Below are positions 21,979-31,730 of a stretch of DNA of 64,000 nucleotides, piece after piece (position 1 is the stretch's first letter; every line of letters begins with the position of its first letter). The DNA is taken from NCBI GenBank assembly GCA_019114945.1, contig DXEN01000080.1, positions 62,001-126,000 of the forward strand. The letters run 5' to 3'. Made by a program: the position numbers and the translations under genes. Origin of the DNA: Candidatus Parabacteroides intestinigallinarum. Lineage in GTDB: Bacteria > Bacteroidota > Bacteroidia > Bacteroidales > Tannerellaceae. The notes under the pieces are model-generated. The model saw only the letters and a list, made by a program, of their open reading frames with translations, did no database searches and was not told the DNA's origin.

Positions 21979-24306
21979 TTAATACATCATCCCGCGCTTA
22001 TACGCCACGGTACGCGCTTCCGTGGAAATGGAGGGCGCTATGTCCTCCTTCGCCACGGCCCATCGTTTATTCGGCTTCTCGCTCATCACGAACTCGATAT
22101 CGATACCGTCCTTCACGTCCTCCCAGGTCAGGTACGACTTGGTATAACGCTTCCCGTTCACGTAGACCTTATTGATATAGACCGCCTCCGGACTCCAGTT
22201 ACGGGTCGTCATCCGGATATGGCGCCCGTTGCTCATCCGCACGTCGACGGAAGGCAAGGCCGGCGAGCCGATATTGTAGTACCCGCTACCCGGGCAAACC
22301 GGATAGAAACCGAGGCAATTGAAGATGTACCATGCCGACATCTGCCCGCAATCGTCGTTCCCGCACAGCGAGCCGGGCTGATTGCCATAGAAACGGTCGA
22401 CCACCTCGCGCACCCACTTCTGGCACTTCCAGCCCTCGCCGATATAATTATACAGATAAGCCACGTGGTGGCAAGGCTCGTTGCCATGCCAGTAAGCCCC
22501 TATGCGCCCATGGATATCGTGCGCCCCGGGGATGTTCTCCGGCAACTCGTAAAGGAACAGCGAATCGAGCCGCGAGCGGAACAAGTCGCGCCCCATGAGG
22601 TTGATAAGTCCCTGCACGTCCTGCGGAACCGTCCAATGGTATTGCACCGTGAATCCCTCGGTGATATCGCCCCAGCCATTGACCGAGCCCGGGCCCTGAT
22701 ACGCCACGGGAGCGAACGGCGTACGCCAATTCCCCTCGCTATCCTTGCCCCGCATATAGCCGGTCTGCTCGTCATACAAATTCTGATAACTCATCGCCCG
22801 GTTCAGGAAATACGCGTATTCCTTCTCTTTCCCCAGCTTCTTGGCGGCTTGCGCGATGGCATAATCGTCGTAGGCGTACTCCAAGGTCTTCGACACCGAC
22901 TCCGCCTCTTTATCGAACGGCACGTAGCCCAGCGCGCGGTATTCCGGCAAGCAATCATAATGCTCGTTCATGGCCGTCGTCACCATCGCCCCGAACGCCC
23001 GCTCGTAGTCGAATCCCTTCACGTCCTTGCAAATCATATCCGCCAACACCGCCGCGGCATGATAGCCGATCATGCACCACGTCTCATTGCTCCCGAACGC
23101 CCAATAGGGCAGCATCCGCTCCACGCTCTTGTCGTAGTGCGCCAGGATGGAGTTCGCCACATCGGCCTGGATATCCTGATGCACGAGGTTCATCAACGGA
23201 TGGAAAGCCCGGTAGGTATCCCAGAACGAGAACTCGGTACGATTCGTGAAGCCCTTCTCTTTCTCCACGTTCTTGTCGAGCCCCAGGAAAGAGCCATCGG
23301 CGTCGTCGTACACGAAAGGACACAACGCCGCGTGATACGCCGAGGTATAGAAGGTCTCCTTCTGCGCGCGCGTTCCCTCTATCGTATAGGTAGAGAGTTC
23401 CTCCTCCCATTTCCGCTCGGCCAGCGCCTTGACGCTATCGAACGTCATCCCGTCCAGCTCGCGCATATTCAGGGCGGTGCCATCCGTGCCGGTAGCCGAG
23501 ATGGAGGTCTTTACCGTCACCACCTCGTCCTTCCGGGTAGCGAACGACGTGGTGAAAAGGATATTCGGCCCCCACGCCTCGCGATTGCTCCGGAAGCGGG
23601 AGGTGTTATATATCACCGGTTTCTGGTCCTGATAAATCATGAAGTCCTTCAAAGGTTTCGAGAAGACCGCCCGGAAATAGATGTGACGCTCCGGCCCCCA
23701 GCCTTTCACGAGCTTATAGCCCGTCACGACCGTATCGTTCTCCACCCGGATGTTCGACCATACGCATTGTTGCCACAACGTATGGTTCAAGTCGATCAGG
23801 ATGAAAGAGCTGTCCGACTCCGGATAGGTGAAACGGAAGATACCGCTCCGCGTCGCCGAGGTCATCTCCGCCTTCACGCCATAATCCTTCAGCGTCACGC
23901 CATAATATCCCGGCGTGGCCACCTCCTCGTCGTGCGAGAAGCGCGAGCGGTAGCCCTCGTCCGGATTCTCGTCCGTTCCCGGAGCCAGCTTTATCTCGCC
24001 CGTTCCCGGCATAAACAAGAAATCGCCCAAGTCGGGTATGCCCGTGCCGCTCAAATGGGTCAGCGAGAAACCCTGTATGGATTGCCGGTTCCATTTATAG
24101 CCGGAAGCGCAATCGTAAAAATGCTCGTCCGTATCCGGGCTAATCTGGATGCCCCCGAAAGGAATCTGCGCGCCGGGATACACATTGCCATATCCATCGG
24201 TTCCCACGAACGGATTGACGTAATCAATCAGCCGTTCCCCGTTGTCCGCTCCCGCGAAAGCGGCCACGGACAAAGCCATCGCCGCCATGAAAATAGTTCT
24301 TCTCAT
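21979..24306 (-). CDS. GH92 family alpha-1,2-mannosidase
   Basis: 775 residues with a signal peptide (MRRTIFMAAMALSVAAFAGA). The N-terminal beta-sandwich starts VNPFVGTDGYGNVYPGAQ, and the (alpha/alpha)6 catalytic domain contains NEPCHHVAYLYNYIG and, near residue 650, the GH92 hallmark NDDCGQMSAWYIFNCLG that includes catalytic/metal-binding acids. GH92 enzymes are calcium-dependent exo-mannosidases acting on N-glycans or yeast mannan; the exact linkage cannot be read from sequence. Second gene of an operon with the upstream metalloprotease-like lipoprotein (18 bp gap). No SusC/SusD pair is in the window. Confidence 0.93.
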   Translation of the reverse strand: MRRTIFMAAMALSVAAFAGADNGERLIDYVNPFVGTDGYGNVYPGAQIPFGGIQISPDTDEHFYDCASGYKWNRQSIQGFSLTHLSGTGIPDLGDFLFMPGTGEIKLAPGTDENPDEGYRSRFSHDEEVATPGYYGVTLKDYGVKAEMTSATRSGIFRFTYPESDSSFILIDLNHTLWQQCVWSNIRVENDTVVTGYKLVKGWGPERHIYFRAVFSKPLKDFMIYQDQKPVIYNTSRFRSNREAWGPNILFTTSFATRKDEVVTVKTSISATGTDGTALNMRELDGMTFDSVKALAERKWEEELSTYTIEGTRAQKETFYTSAYHAALCPFVYDDADGSFLGLDKNVEKEKGFTNRTEFSFWDTYRAFHPLMNLVHQDIQADVANSILAHYDKSVERMLPYWAFGSNETWCMIGYHAAAVLADMICKDVKGFDYERAFGAMVTTAMNEHYDCLPEYRALGYVPFDKEAESVSKTLEYAYDDYAIAQAAKKLGKEKEYAYFLNRAMSYQNLYDEQTGYMRGKDSEGNWRTPFAPVAYQGPGSVNGWGDITEGFTVQYHWTVPQDVQGLINLMGRDLFRSRLDSLFLYELPENIPGAHDIHGRIGAYWHGNEPCHHVAYLYNYIGEGWKCQKWVREVVDRFYGNQPGSLCGNDDCGQMSAWYIFNCLGFYPVCPGSGYYNIGSPALPSVDVRMSNGRHIRMTTRNWSPEAVYINKVYVNGKRYTKSYLTWEDVKDGIDIEFVMSEKPNKRWAVAKEDIAPSISTEARTVAYKRGMMY

Positions 24307-24324
24307 TCGCTTCCTGTTTTTAGA

Positions 24325-25143
24325 TTATTCCTTGATATCCCCTACCGCTACCTGGTACTCATGCCACAAGGCATCGATATCGTATTGTTCTCCCAACGCG
24401 TACTTGATGCCGCCGTCGAACGACCAAGGCACTACCTCCAACGTGCTGCGATTGAACGCGCGCAGGAACTCGGGGTCTTTATTATCGCGCAACCAGACGA
24501 AGAAATAACCGGCCGTACGATAGCCGTCCATGTAATTCCCGCCTTTCGGACGGTCCGCCTCGCCATGAAATCCGCCATTCGCCACACGCACCGCGTCGGC
24601 CATCCCCTCGATGAACGCCCAGAACACCTTGCTATTGCCATAATTGCCGATGCCTTGCGGTTCCAGCTGATAGGCGTGCGTCAACTCGTGCAGCAACACG
24701 CCGCGCGTCTCGAAGAAGAGCTTGGCCGTGTCTTGATTGGCGAACGATTTCTCGATATGCCGCGTACTATAAAAAATGGAGATATTGCCATGGTCGCCTC
24801 CCTTCGCGGAGACGCCATCGATATCCTCCAGCGTGTAATGAATCTCATAAACCGGAGCGATACTATCGGCGGGAGAGTCATAAAGCGTGGCGAGCACCGT
24901 CCGTGCCTGTTCCTGGATATACCCCTCCGGGTCCGTCACGATACGGTGATAAATCTTGGAACCCTCGGTATCCGGCGCCTTGTCCTCGAAGAGCACCTTG
25001 CCGGTATCGTAATCTTTCCAAACATCTTCCACCTCCGAGGCCGGAGCCGCCTCCGCCTCCGTCCGCTCTTGCTTTGGCTGGGTGTTACACCCGACCGCGA
25101 TAAGCGCGCTTACCGCATACACGAAATACTTTTTCTGAAACAT
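24325..25143 (-). CDS. Basic secretory protein-type metalloprotease lipoprotein
   Basis: 272 residues. Lipoprotein signal with Cys19 (SALIAVGCNTQ). The core has a zinc-peptidase motif HELTHAYQ at about 152-159 and downstream FIEGMADAVRVANGG, typical of the plant basic secretory protein family (PF04450), whose bacterial members are often next to glycoside hydrolases. Probably surface or periplasmic. Promoter -7 TATCTTCG (plus CGAAGATA, 25171-25178). Leads a two-gene operon with the GH92 mannosidase, so a joint role in glycoprotein breakdown is plausible. Confidence 0.85.
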   Translation of the reverse strand: MFQKKYFVYAVSALIAVGCNTQPKQERTEAEAAPASEVEDVWKDYDTGKVLFEDKAPDTEGSKIYHRIVTDPEGYIQEQARTVLATLYDSPADSIAPVYEIHYTLEDIDGVSAKGGDHGNISIFYSTRHIEKSFANQDTAKLFFETRGVLLHELTHAYQLEPQGIGNYGNSKVFWAFIEGMADAVRVANGGFHGEADRPKGGNYMDGYRTAGYFFVWLRDNKDPEFLRAFNRSTLEVVPWSFDGGIKYALGEQYDIDALWHEYQVAVGDIKE

Positions 25144-25202
25144 AATCCCTGTTTATTATTTATCAAGCCGCGAAGATAACAACTTTCCATCTCAAAACGC
25201 GT

Positions 25203-25590
25203 CGCGGCGAGGTGAAACCCCCACCGAGACCTCGGACAAGCCCGCGCGGCGAGGTGAAACCTTCCCCGAGGCCCCGGACAGCCTTCGCGGCGAGGTGAAA
25301 CCTCCTCCGAGACCTCGAACAGCCTTTCGCGGAGAGGTGAAACCTTCCCCGACACCCCGGACAGCCTTCGCGGCGAGGTGAAACCTTCCCCGACACCTCG
25401 GAGAGCCTTTCGCGGCGAGGTGAAACCTTCCCCGACACCTCGGAGAGCCTTTCGCGGCGAGGTGAAACCTCCTCCGAGACCTCGAACAGCCTTTCGCGGA
25501 GAGGTGAAGCGTTCCCCGACACCTCGGGCAGCCTTTCGCGGCGAGGAGAGACCTTCCCCGACACCTCGGGCTGGCCTTCACCTCTCCGCG
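25203..25590. repeat. Nine-unit 42-bp tandem repeat array
   Basis: About nine units of 42 bp, each beginning CGCGGCGAGGTGAAACC and containing CCGACACCTCGG or CCGAGACCTCGG, run from the TolC stop (25602) to just before the metalloprotease-gene promoter. Two adjacent units (25410s and 25450s) are almost identical; others differ at a few sites. Each unit holds short inverted repeats (AGGT-GAA-ACCT). Because 42 is a multiple of three, frames stay open on both strands, but those peptides are only low-complexity Arg/Ser/Pro repeats. Confidence 0.85.
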
Positions 25591-25601
25591 ACGCGTTCCC
25601 G

Positions 25602-26954
25602 TCAAAGCCGAATAGGCGTACCGTTGTAGAAATCGAGAATCTTGACGCGGAAGATATAATCGAACTTGGCTTGCGCCTGCTCGGCGAGGCTTTGGGCGTA
25701 CTTGGTCTTCGCCTCGTTGAACTCGAAAACGGTGCTCTTGCCCGCCTCGTAACGCCGCCGGGCATAGTCGAACGCCTCCTTGCTGGCGAGCACCGACTTG
25801 CCGGCCGCCTGGTATTTCTTTTGCGAGGCCGTAGCGTTGCTATACGCCTGCTGGATTTCCTTGTACAGGCTCTTCTTCGTGTTCTCCATCTGCAATTCCT
25901 GATTGAGGATGTTGATACGAGCCGAACGAACGTTGTCGCGCACCTGGAAGCGGTTGAAGAGCGGGATGCTCAGCGAGAAGCCCACGATTTTCTGCCCGTT
26001 CTGCCTCAGCTGCTCGCCGAACGAGCGCGTGTCGATAAACTCCCCTCCGGTGGAAGAGTGGTAATAACCGTTGCTGTAGCTCGCCCCGAAATTCAACTTC
26101 GGGTAATAATCCGCCCGCGCGACGCGAAGCATCTTGCGCTGGCTCTCCAACAAATATCGCTGCTCCTTGATTTGCGGCTTGAAGGTGACGGCGTTGTCGT
26201 AGATATGATCGGGCGGCAGGATGCTGCCCATGTTCTCCGCCACGACGTCCTCGATGAGCGGCTCCTCGATGTCGAACGCCTCGCTCCGCTCCAGCTCCAA
26301 GCTCTGCGCCAGGTCGAGCAACGCGAGGTTGACATTGTTGGCGTACTCCGTGAGCGTCACCTCGTCGTTCGCCAGTTGCGCCTTGATATCGTATAGTTGC
26401 GAGAGCGGCACCTTGCCCGCGTCGACCATCGCCTCGGTCTTTACCACCTGCTCCTTATCCAAATCCACCTGCAACCGGGCGACCTCCAGCAGCTCCTTGT
26501 TGTAAAGCACTTGCAGATAATACGAGGCGACATTGATCGCCAAATCCTCCTTCGCCTTGTTCAAGCTCTCGATAGAGGCCTTCAGGTCGAGCTTGCGGGC
26601 GGCGATATCGTTCGGGATGCGCAGCCCATCGAAAATCGGCATATCCAAAGTGATATTCAACGTAGAGTTCGCCGCGTTCTGGTCGACAATCACGCCCGAC
26701 TTCGTCGTAGACCGCCCAAACTGGAAACTCTGCCCCACGCTTCCATTCACGCTCGGTAGCCAGCTGAAACGGCTGGTGTGCAACGCCACCTCGCGGCTCG
26801 CCCGCTCCTGGTCTTTCTGTTTCAACCCGATATTATGCTCGATGGCATACTGTATGCACTCCTCCAAGTTCCAACGCTTGGCGGGCTCCTGCGCCCGCGA
26901 GGCGCTCATCCCCGCGAGGAGGGCGATGGTCAATATCATTCTGTTGTTCCGCAT
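25602..26954 (-). CDS. TolC-family outer-membrane efflux protein
   Basis: 450 residues with a signal peptide (LTIALLAGMSASRAQ). Two repeated halves of TolC type, rich in coiled-coil helices, with beta-strand regions such as LPSVNGSVGQSFQFG and KLNFGASYSNGYYHS. It forms the outer-membrane channel for the efflux system encoded upstream in the same operon. Ends KILDFYNGTPIRL, a usual C-terminus for Bacteroidota members. Last gene of the five-gene operon starting at 31365; followed by the 42-bp array. Confidence 0.92.
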   Translation of the reverse strand: MRNNRMILTIALLAGMSASRAQEPAKRWNLEECIQYAIEHNIGLKQKDQERASREVALHTSRFSWLPSVNGSVGQSFQFGRSTTKSGVIVDQNAANSTLNITLDMPIFDGLRIPNDIAARKLDLKASIESLNKAKEDLAINVASYYLQVLYNKELLEVARLQVDLDKEQVVKTEAMVDAGKVPLSQLYDIKAQLANDEVTLTEYANNVNLALLDLAQSLELERSEAFDIEEPLIEDVVAENMGSILPPDHIYDNAVTFKPQIKEQRYLLESQRKMLRVARADYYPKLNFGASYSNGYYHSSTGGEFIDTRSFGEQLRQNGQKIVGFSLSIPLFNRFQVRDNVRSARINILNQELQMENTKKSLYKEIQQAYSNATASQKKYQAAGKSVLASKEAFDYARRRYEAGKSTVFEFNEAKTKYAQSLAEQAQAKFDYIFRVKILDFYNGTPIRL

Positions 26955-26972
26955 AACGTACCTCCTTCCCTA

Positions 26973-28091
26973 TCACTTATCCGCGTCGATCGCCGCCCCG
27001 CGTATCTTATCATCGAGGGTCAATCCCTCCAGAATCTCTATCTTGATGCCATCGGAAAGCCCCACCTTCACGGGACGCCGCTCGAAAAGCTGCTCGGGCG
27101 TCTCCTGCTTCACCCACCGCACGAAGGCGGAATCGCCATGGAACTCGATGGTGCTCTCGGGCACGGTCAACACGTTCTCCGCCCGCTTCAACACGATCTC
27201 GGCGTTGGCGCTATACCCCGCCCGGATAAACGCGTCCTCCGGGATGGTGACGGCCGCCTTGATCTCGAACTGAATCGCCCCGTTCTTCTCCACGCCCTTA
27301 GGCGACACGTACTCCAGTGTCGCGTCGAACACGCGGCTCTCCATGGCTCCCACCGTCAGCTTGATGGGCATCCCCTCGTGGATACGCCCTATCTCGGTCT
27401 CGTCCACGTTGCCCTTAAAGATCATATCGTTCATATCCGCCACGGTCGCGATGGTCGTACCATCGTTGAAGTTATTGGCCTGTATCACCGAGTTTCCCAC
27501 CTTCACCGGGATATCCAGTATCATCCCGGTGATGGTACTGCGGATTTGCGTGGTGCTGCTCACGTTCGAGTTCTTGGCGATACCGTCGCGGATAATCTCC
27601 AGCTCGCTAATGGAATTGTCGCGCTCCTCCACCGCCTTCAGGTAGTTCGCCTTCGAGAGGTCGAAATCCTCCCGCGAGATGACGCCCTGCTCGAACAATC
27701 GCTCGTCGCGCTTATAGGTCTCTCGCACCTGCGCGAGCGATATCTCGGCCACGTTCACCCGCGACTCGGCGCTATTCAGTTGCACCATCTCCGGGATGAC
27801 CTTGATGGTGGCGATAATCTCGCCCGCCTTCACCATCTGCCCCGCCTCTTTCTTTATCTCGGCGATAATACCGGATATCTGCGGCTTGATCTCCACCTCG
27901 TAGCGAGGCTCCACGTTGCCGGTAGCGACGGTCTTGGTCTCTACCGTATCCCGCTGGGGCGCGACAATCTCATAGACGGTGACAACCGGCTGCGCCTTCT
28001 TCCACAGGAAATAGAAGGTACCTATCACGGCGGCTCCCACCAACGTCAGCAGGATAATCCGCAGGATTTTGTTTACGATGCGATTCTTCAT
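26973..28091 (-). CDS. Periplasmic adaptor (MacA/HlyD-type) of ABC efflux
   Basis: 372 residues from the ATG at 28091 (MKNRIVNKILRIILLTLVGA). The upstream extension to 28178 would overlap the permease gene and lacks a membrane signal, so it is rejected. One N-terminal membrane anchor, then barrel-sandwich halves (ATGNVEPRYEVEIKPQISG, lipoyl-like) around a coiled-coil hairpin, and a beta-barrel domain (IHEGMPIKLTVGAME). It would link the ABC permeases to TolC. Located between permease and TolC genes. Confidence 0.9.
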   Translation of the reverse strand: MKNRIVNKILRIILLTLVGAAVIGTFYFLWKKAQPVVTVYEIVAPQRDTVETKTVATGNVEPRYEVEIKPQISGIIAEIKKEAGQMVKAGEIIATIKVIPEMVQLNSAESRVNVAEISLAQVRETYKRDERLFEQGVISREDFDLSKANYLKAVEERDNSISELEIIRDGIAKNSNVSSTTQIRSTITGMILDIPVKVGNSVIQANNFNDGTTIATVADMNDMIFKGNVDETEIGRIHEGMPIKLTVGAMESRVFDATLEYVSPKGVEKNGAIQFEIKAAVTIPEDAFIRAGYSANAEIVLKRAENVLTVPESTIEFHGDSAFVRWVKQETPEQLFERRPVKVGLSDGIKIEILEGLTLDDKIRGAAIDADK

Positions 28092-28129
28092 GATTATATT
28101 GTTCTTTTTATATGATTCCCGATAACTCC

Positions 28130-29389
28130 CTATTCTTCCCGGATGGCGTCGATCGCCTTGATCTGCATCGCCCGCCAAGCGGGAATCAATCCCGCCAGCA
28201 AACCGCTCAGCAACAATACGACCGTAGCCGCCACGGCGGTTTGTATATCCACGCCCGGATGCTCCAAGGGCACGTCGCTACCCGCCTGTTGGGCGGAAAG
28301 GATACGGTCGGCCAAGTCGAGCAGGAAGACACCCGCGCTCAAGCCAAGCAATCCCGCCACGGCGGTCAGCACCAAACTCTCGCTCATCACTTGCGAGATG
28401 ATGTCGAAAGGCTTCGCCCCGATGGCCCGGCGTACGCCAATCTCCCGGGTGCGCTCCTTTACCGTCACCATCATGATGTTGCTCACGCCGATGACTCCCG
28501 CGAGGAGCGTGCCCATCCCCACCAGCCAAACCAATATATCGATGCCCGTGAACAACAACTGGAACGTATCGAACTGCGCGGCGATGTTGATAACCCCCAA
28601 CGCCTGCGGGTCGTCCGGCGCGATCTCGTTCTGGGCGTACATAATCCGCCGGATATCGTCGATCAACGCCTGCATATCCGTGCCTACCTTGGCGCTGACA
28701 CACAGGAAATGAAGGATATCCCCTTGGTTCAAGGTTTGCTGCATCGTAGAGAAAGGCAAGAAAACGCTCTCTTCCGAGCGACCGCCGATATTCACGCCGG
28801 AAGCCTTTTGCTCCACCACGCCCACCACTTGGTAATACAAGCCGTTCACCCGCACGTACTTCCCGCACGGATCCGCCCCGCGGAACAGGTTATCGTTCAC
28901 CTGGCTACCGATAAGGCAGACCTTTCGCCGCTCCTTCTCGTCGATCTCGTTGAGCAACCGACCAAAATGCAGCTCTTGTACCTCGATATTGAAATACGAG
29001 GGATAAACACCCTTCACGTTGTACGTGCCGCTCACCTGCCCGTAGACGATATTCTTCTCCGAGGTCTCGCCCCAAAGGATGGGCGAGATATCCTGTATCG
29101 CGTCCACCTCGCGGATGATGTTCTCCACGTCGCGGTTGCGCATGCTCCACCAACGCCCCTTGTTGAAACCCTTATAGGGCTCGCTCGTGCGGTCGGTATA
29201 GAAAAAAATAGAGTTGGTAGCGAATCCGTCGACGAATCCGAATATGGCATTCTTCAATCCATTGCCCGAGCCTAACAAGACCACCAGCATCAGGATGCCC
29301 CAAAACACCCCGAAGCACGTCAGCAAGCTACGTGTCTTATTGCGGGTAATCGTCACCCATATCTCCACCCATCTATCCGCGTCAAACAT
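28130..29389 (-). CDS. MacB-type ABC transporter permease
   Basis: 419 residues: N-terminal membrane segment (LLTCFGVFWGILMLVVLLGS), a large periplasmic MacB_PCD domain (about 50-250), then three C-terminal spans of the FtsX type (GMGTLLAGVIGVSNIMMVTV; REIGVRRAIGAKPFDI is the signature). No ATPase domain. Paired with the next upstream permease, giving a heterodimer of mechanotransmission type. Substrate unknown; peptides, macrolides or lipids are family options. Confidence 0.9.
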   Translation of the reverse strand: MFDADRWVEIWVTITRNKTRSLLTCFGVFWGILMLVVLLGSGNGLKNAIFGFVDGFATNSIFFYTDRTSEPYKGFNKGRWWSMRNRDVENIIREVDAIQDISPILWGETSEKNIVYGQVSGTYNVKGVYPSYFNIEVQELHFGRLLNEIDEKERRKVCLIGSQVNDNLFRGADPCGKYVRVNGLYYQVVGVVEQKASGVNIGGRSEESVFLPFSTMQQTLNQGDILHFLCVSAKVGTDMQALIDDIRRIMYAQNEIAPDDPQALGVINIAAQFDTFQLLFTGIDILVWLVGMGTLLAGVIGVSNIMMVTVKERTREIGVRRAIGAKPFDIISQVMSESLVLTAVAGLLGLSAGVFLLDLADRILSAQQAGSDVPLEHPGVDIQTAVAATVVLLLSGLLAGLIPAWRAMQIKAIDAIREE

Positions 29390-29414
29390 AATCCTCAGTC
29401 TCTTTCTTGTTTAC

Positions 29415-30689
29415 CTATTCCGCTCGCATCGCCTCGATCGCGTTAATCCTCACCGCCTTGCGCGCCGGGAAATAACCCGCCAGCACACCCGCCACGATAA
29501 TCAACGCCGTAGCCGCCAACGAGATACCCAAATTAACCGTCGGGTTCCGGAATATCGTCATATCCTCGCCCGGGTTCCCACCAGACGATCGCGCCATGCC
29601 ACTCATCTCCATGCCATAATTAATCAACTCCGTCAGCCCGATTCCCATCACCATACCGATATAGCCAAACGTGGCGGTCACAAGGATTGACTCCGTAATA
29701 ATCAACGCCAGGATAGACGAAGGCTTGGCGCCGATCGCCTTCCGGATACCAAACTCGCGAGTCCGCTCGCGGACAGTGATCAGCATGATGTTGCTCACGC
29801 CCACGATACCCGCCATCAGCGTACCGATACCCACGATCCAGATAAAAGCGGCTATACCGTTCATGATGTTATTCATCATCCGGAACTCCGTGGCGGTATT
29901 CCACATACCGATCGCGTTGTTGTCCGTCGGGTCGAAATTGTGTACGCGCGCCAACGTGGCCCGGAAGCGAGCCTCGAACGCCTCGTTCGCCTCCTCCGAC
30001 ACCAGCCCGTTCACGGTAAAAGTGAAACTGCTCAAACCATATCCTTTATTATATAAGGTACGCGCGGTAGTAAACGGGATATAGGCCGGAGCGTTGTTGC
30101 TCAGGTTGTCATCGTCGTACACGCCAATCACCTGCAACATGGTATTCCCCGCCTTTATATACTTTCCCAACGCGGGCTGGTCGCGAAACAACACTTCCTT
30201 CATACGCGGGCTCAGCACGATCACCTTACGTTGCTCCCGCATATCCAGCTCATTGACGAAACGTCCGTTTCCGGCACTCACGACCACATAATTGATAGGT
30301 GCGTGATCGGGGAAAACGCCTTCCAACCGTCCCGTGATGAATTCCTCGTTCACGTACAGGGTATCGGAATGCGACACGGTAGCCGAGCAAAGGTCGATCT
30401 CCGGATGGACACGCCGTACCAGGTCGATATCCGTCTCCTTGAAAGTGATGCTCCGGTTCGTGGACATTCCTTTCCACGGCTTGGTGGTATAGCCCGCCCA
30501 AACAGAGACCTTGTTCATCGACATATTCCGGAAATTATACATCACCCCGTTGCGCAACCCGTTGCCCGCGCCCAAGAGGACAATCAGCATAAAGATACCC
30601 CACGCGACGGAAAAACCCGTGAGGAACGTACGCAACTTGTTACGCTTCACCGTACTCCATATTTCCCGGAAATTATCGAAATCAAACAT
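29415..30689 (-). CDS. MacB-type ABC transporter permease
   Basis: 424 residues with the same FtsX/MacB architecture: first span FSVAWGIFMLIVLLGAGNGL, periplasmic domain, then ASFMAGIVGVSNIMLIT-like spans and the REFGIRKAIGAKPSSI signature. It overlaps the ATPase gene by 8 bases and is followed by its partner permease after 25 bases. The two permeases differ enough to form a heterodimer. Confidence 0.9.
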   Translation of the reverse strand: MFDFDNFREIWSTVKRNKLRTFLTGFSVAWGIFMLIVLLGAGNGLRNGVMYNFRNMSMNKVSVWAGYTTKPWKGMSTNRSITFKETDIDLVRRVHPEIDLCSATVSHSDTLYVNEEFITGRLEGVFPDHAPINYVVVSAGNGRFVNELDMREQRKVIVLSPRMKEVLFRDQPALGKYIKAGNTMLQVIGVYDDDNLSNNAPAYIPFTTARTLYNKGYGLSSFTFTVNGLVSEEANEAFEARFRATLARVHNFDPTDNNAIGMWNTATEFRMMNNIMNGIAAFIWIVGIGTLMAGIVGVSNIMLITVRERTREFGIRKAIGAKPSSILALIITESILVTATFGYIGMVMGIGLTELINYGMEMSGMARSSGGNPGEDMTIFRNPTVNLGISLAATALIIVAGVLAGYFPARKAVRINAIEAMRAE

Positions 30690-31365
30690 GGCCCATCCCT
30701 TTCTCGATCCGCTCGATCAGCCCGTCTTTAATCCGGATGATTTTATCTGTCGCCTCGGCCACGGAAGGCTCGTGCGTCACGATCACCATCGTCATTCCCT
30801 CCCGGTTCACGTCGCGCAACAAGCGCATGACCTCCACGGTCGTCTTGCTATCCAACGCGCCGGTCGGCTCGTCCGCCAATATCACCCGCGGCTTCGTAAT
30901 CAAGGCCCGGGCGATAGCCACCCGTTGCTTCTGTCCGCCGGACATCTCGTTGGGCATATGCTCCGCCCAATCCTTCAAGCCTACCATATCAAGGTAATCC
31001 AGCGCCATGGCGTTTCGCCTCTTACGGCTGACTCCCTGGTAATACAACGGTAAGGCGACATTCTCCACCGCATTCTTGAAAGAGATCAGATTAAACGATT
31101 GAAAGACGAACCCGATCATCCGGTTGCGCAACTCCGCGGCACGGGTCTCGCTCAAATCCCGGATCAATTGCCCGTTCAAGGTATAAGAACCGGAATCATA
31201 CGTATCCAATATACCTAATATATTTAATAAGGTAGATTTCCCGGAGCCGGAGGCCCCCATGATAGAGACCATCTCGCCTACCTCTATATCCAGGTCGATA
31301 CCTTTCAGGACGTGCAACGGAGCGCCGTTAAAGTACGTCTTATTTATGCCCCTGAGCTGAATCAT
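30682..31365 (-). CDS. ABC transporter ATPase (MacB/LolD type)
   Basis: 227 residues, single nucleotide-binding domain. Walker A GASGSGKST at 37-45, Q-loop near FVFQSFNLI, signature MSGGQKQR, Walker B VILADEPTG and the H-loop in VTHEPSVAE. It powers the two permeases encoded downstream. First gene of the operon (ATPase, permease, permease, adaptor, TolC). Confidence 0.93.
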   Translation of the reverse strand: MIQLRGINKTYFNGAPLHVLKGIDLDIEVGEMVSIMGASGSGKSTLLNILGILDTYDSGSYTLNGQLIRDLSETRAAELRNRMIGFVFQSFNLISFKNAVENVALPLYYQGVSRKRRNAMALDYLDMVGLKDWAEHMPNEMSGGQKQRVAIARALITKPRVILADEPTGALDSKTTVEVMRLLRDVNREGMTMVIVTHEPSVAEATDKIIRIKDGLIERIEKGMGHV

Positions 31366-31730
31366 CCTATTTTCTTACTCTTTCGTTCAACATTCCACTC
31401 TTTTTTCACCCCGCGAATATATACATTAATAAAATACCATGCATTGCAAGGCTTCTGTTTTAAATACATTAACACAAAACAAAACGCTTAGGCACAACAC
31501 GGTTTCCTCCTTAGAAAAGGATAGGTTTGTCAATCGCGAAACATTGTTTTTCCCCACGGAAAACATAGGTTTCCGGATAAATACGTCCAAAAAGCGGGGA
31601 ATGAAATCAATTTGTCACAAACGTTTTAAACATATTAATTGTTAATTGGAATATATTCGGTGTGTTTTGGAACAGTTTCTATGAGAAAGCTGTTGTATTT
31701 TCGCGGAGTCAAATGAGGTGTCAGAATCGG
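31366..31730. promoter_or_regulatory. AT-rich divergent promoter region
   Basis: No convincing gene in these 365 bases. Leftward TATATTCG (plus CGAATATA, 31414-31421), one base off consensus, would start the ABC operon near 31407. Rightward TATTTTCG near 31695 (one or two mismatches) could start the DUF5686 gene near 31708. A short open frame at 31439-31645 has no protein-like features. Confidence 0.45.

Noticed and set aside
21928..25179. Very long open frame (over 1000 codons) on the plus strand
   Set aside because: It is antisense to the GH92 and metalloprotease genes, whose codon bias leaves few stops in that frame. Its His/Arg-rich composition is not protein-like.
25203..25590. CRISPR array or repeat-protein gene
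   Set aside because: The units are fully tandem with no unique spacers and no cas genes are near. Frames are open only because the unit is 42 bp; peptides are low complexity on both strands.
31439..31645. 68-codon gene upstream of the DUF5686 gene
   Set aside because: No start signal, no protein-like pattern, located in the promoter region.
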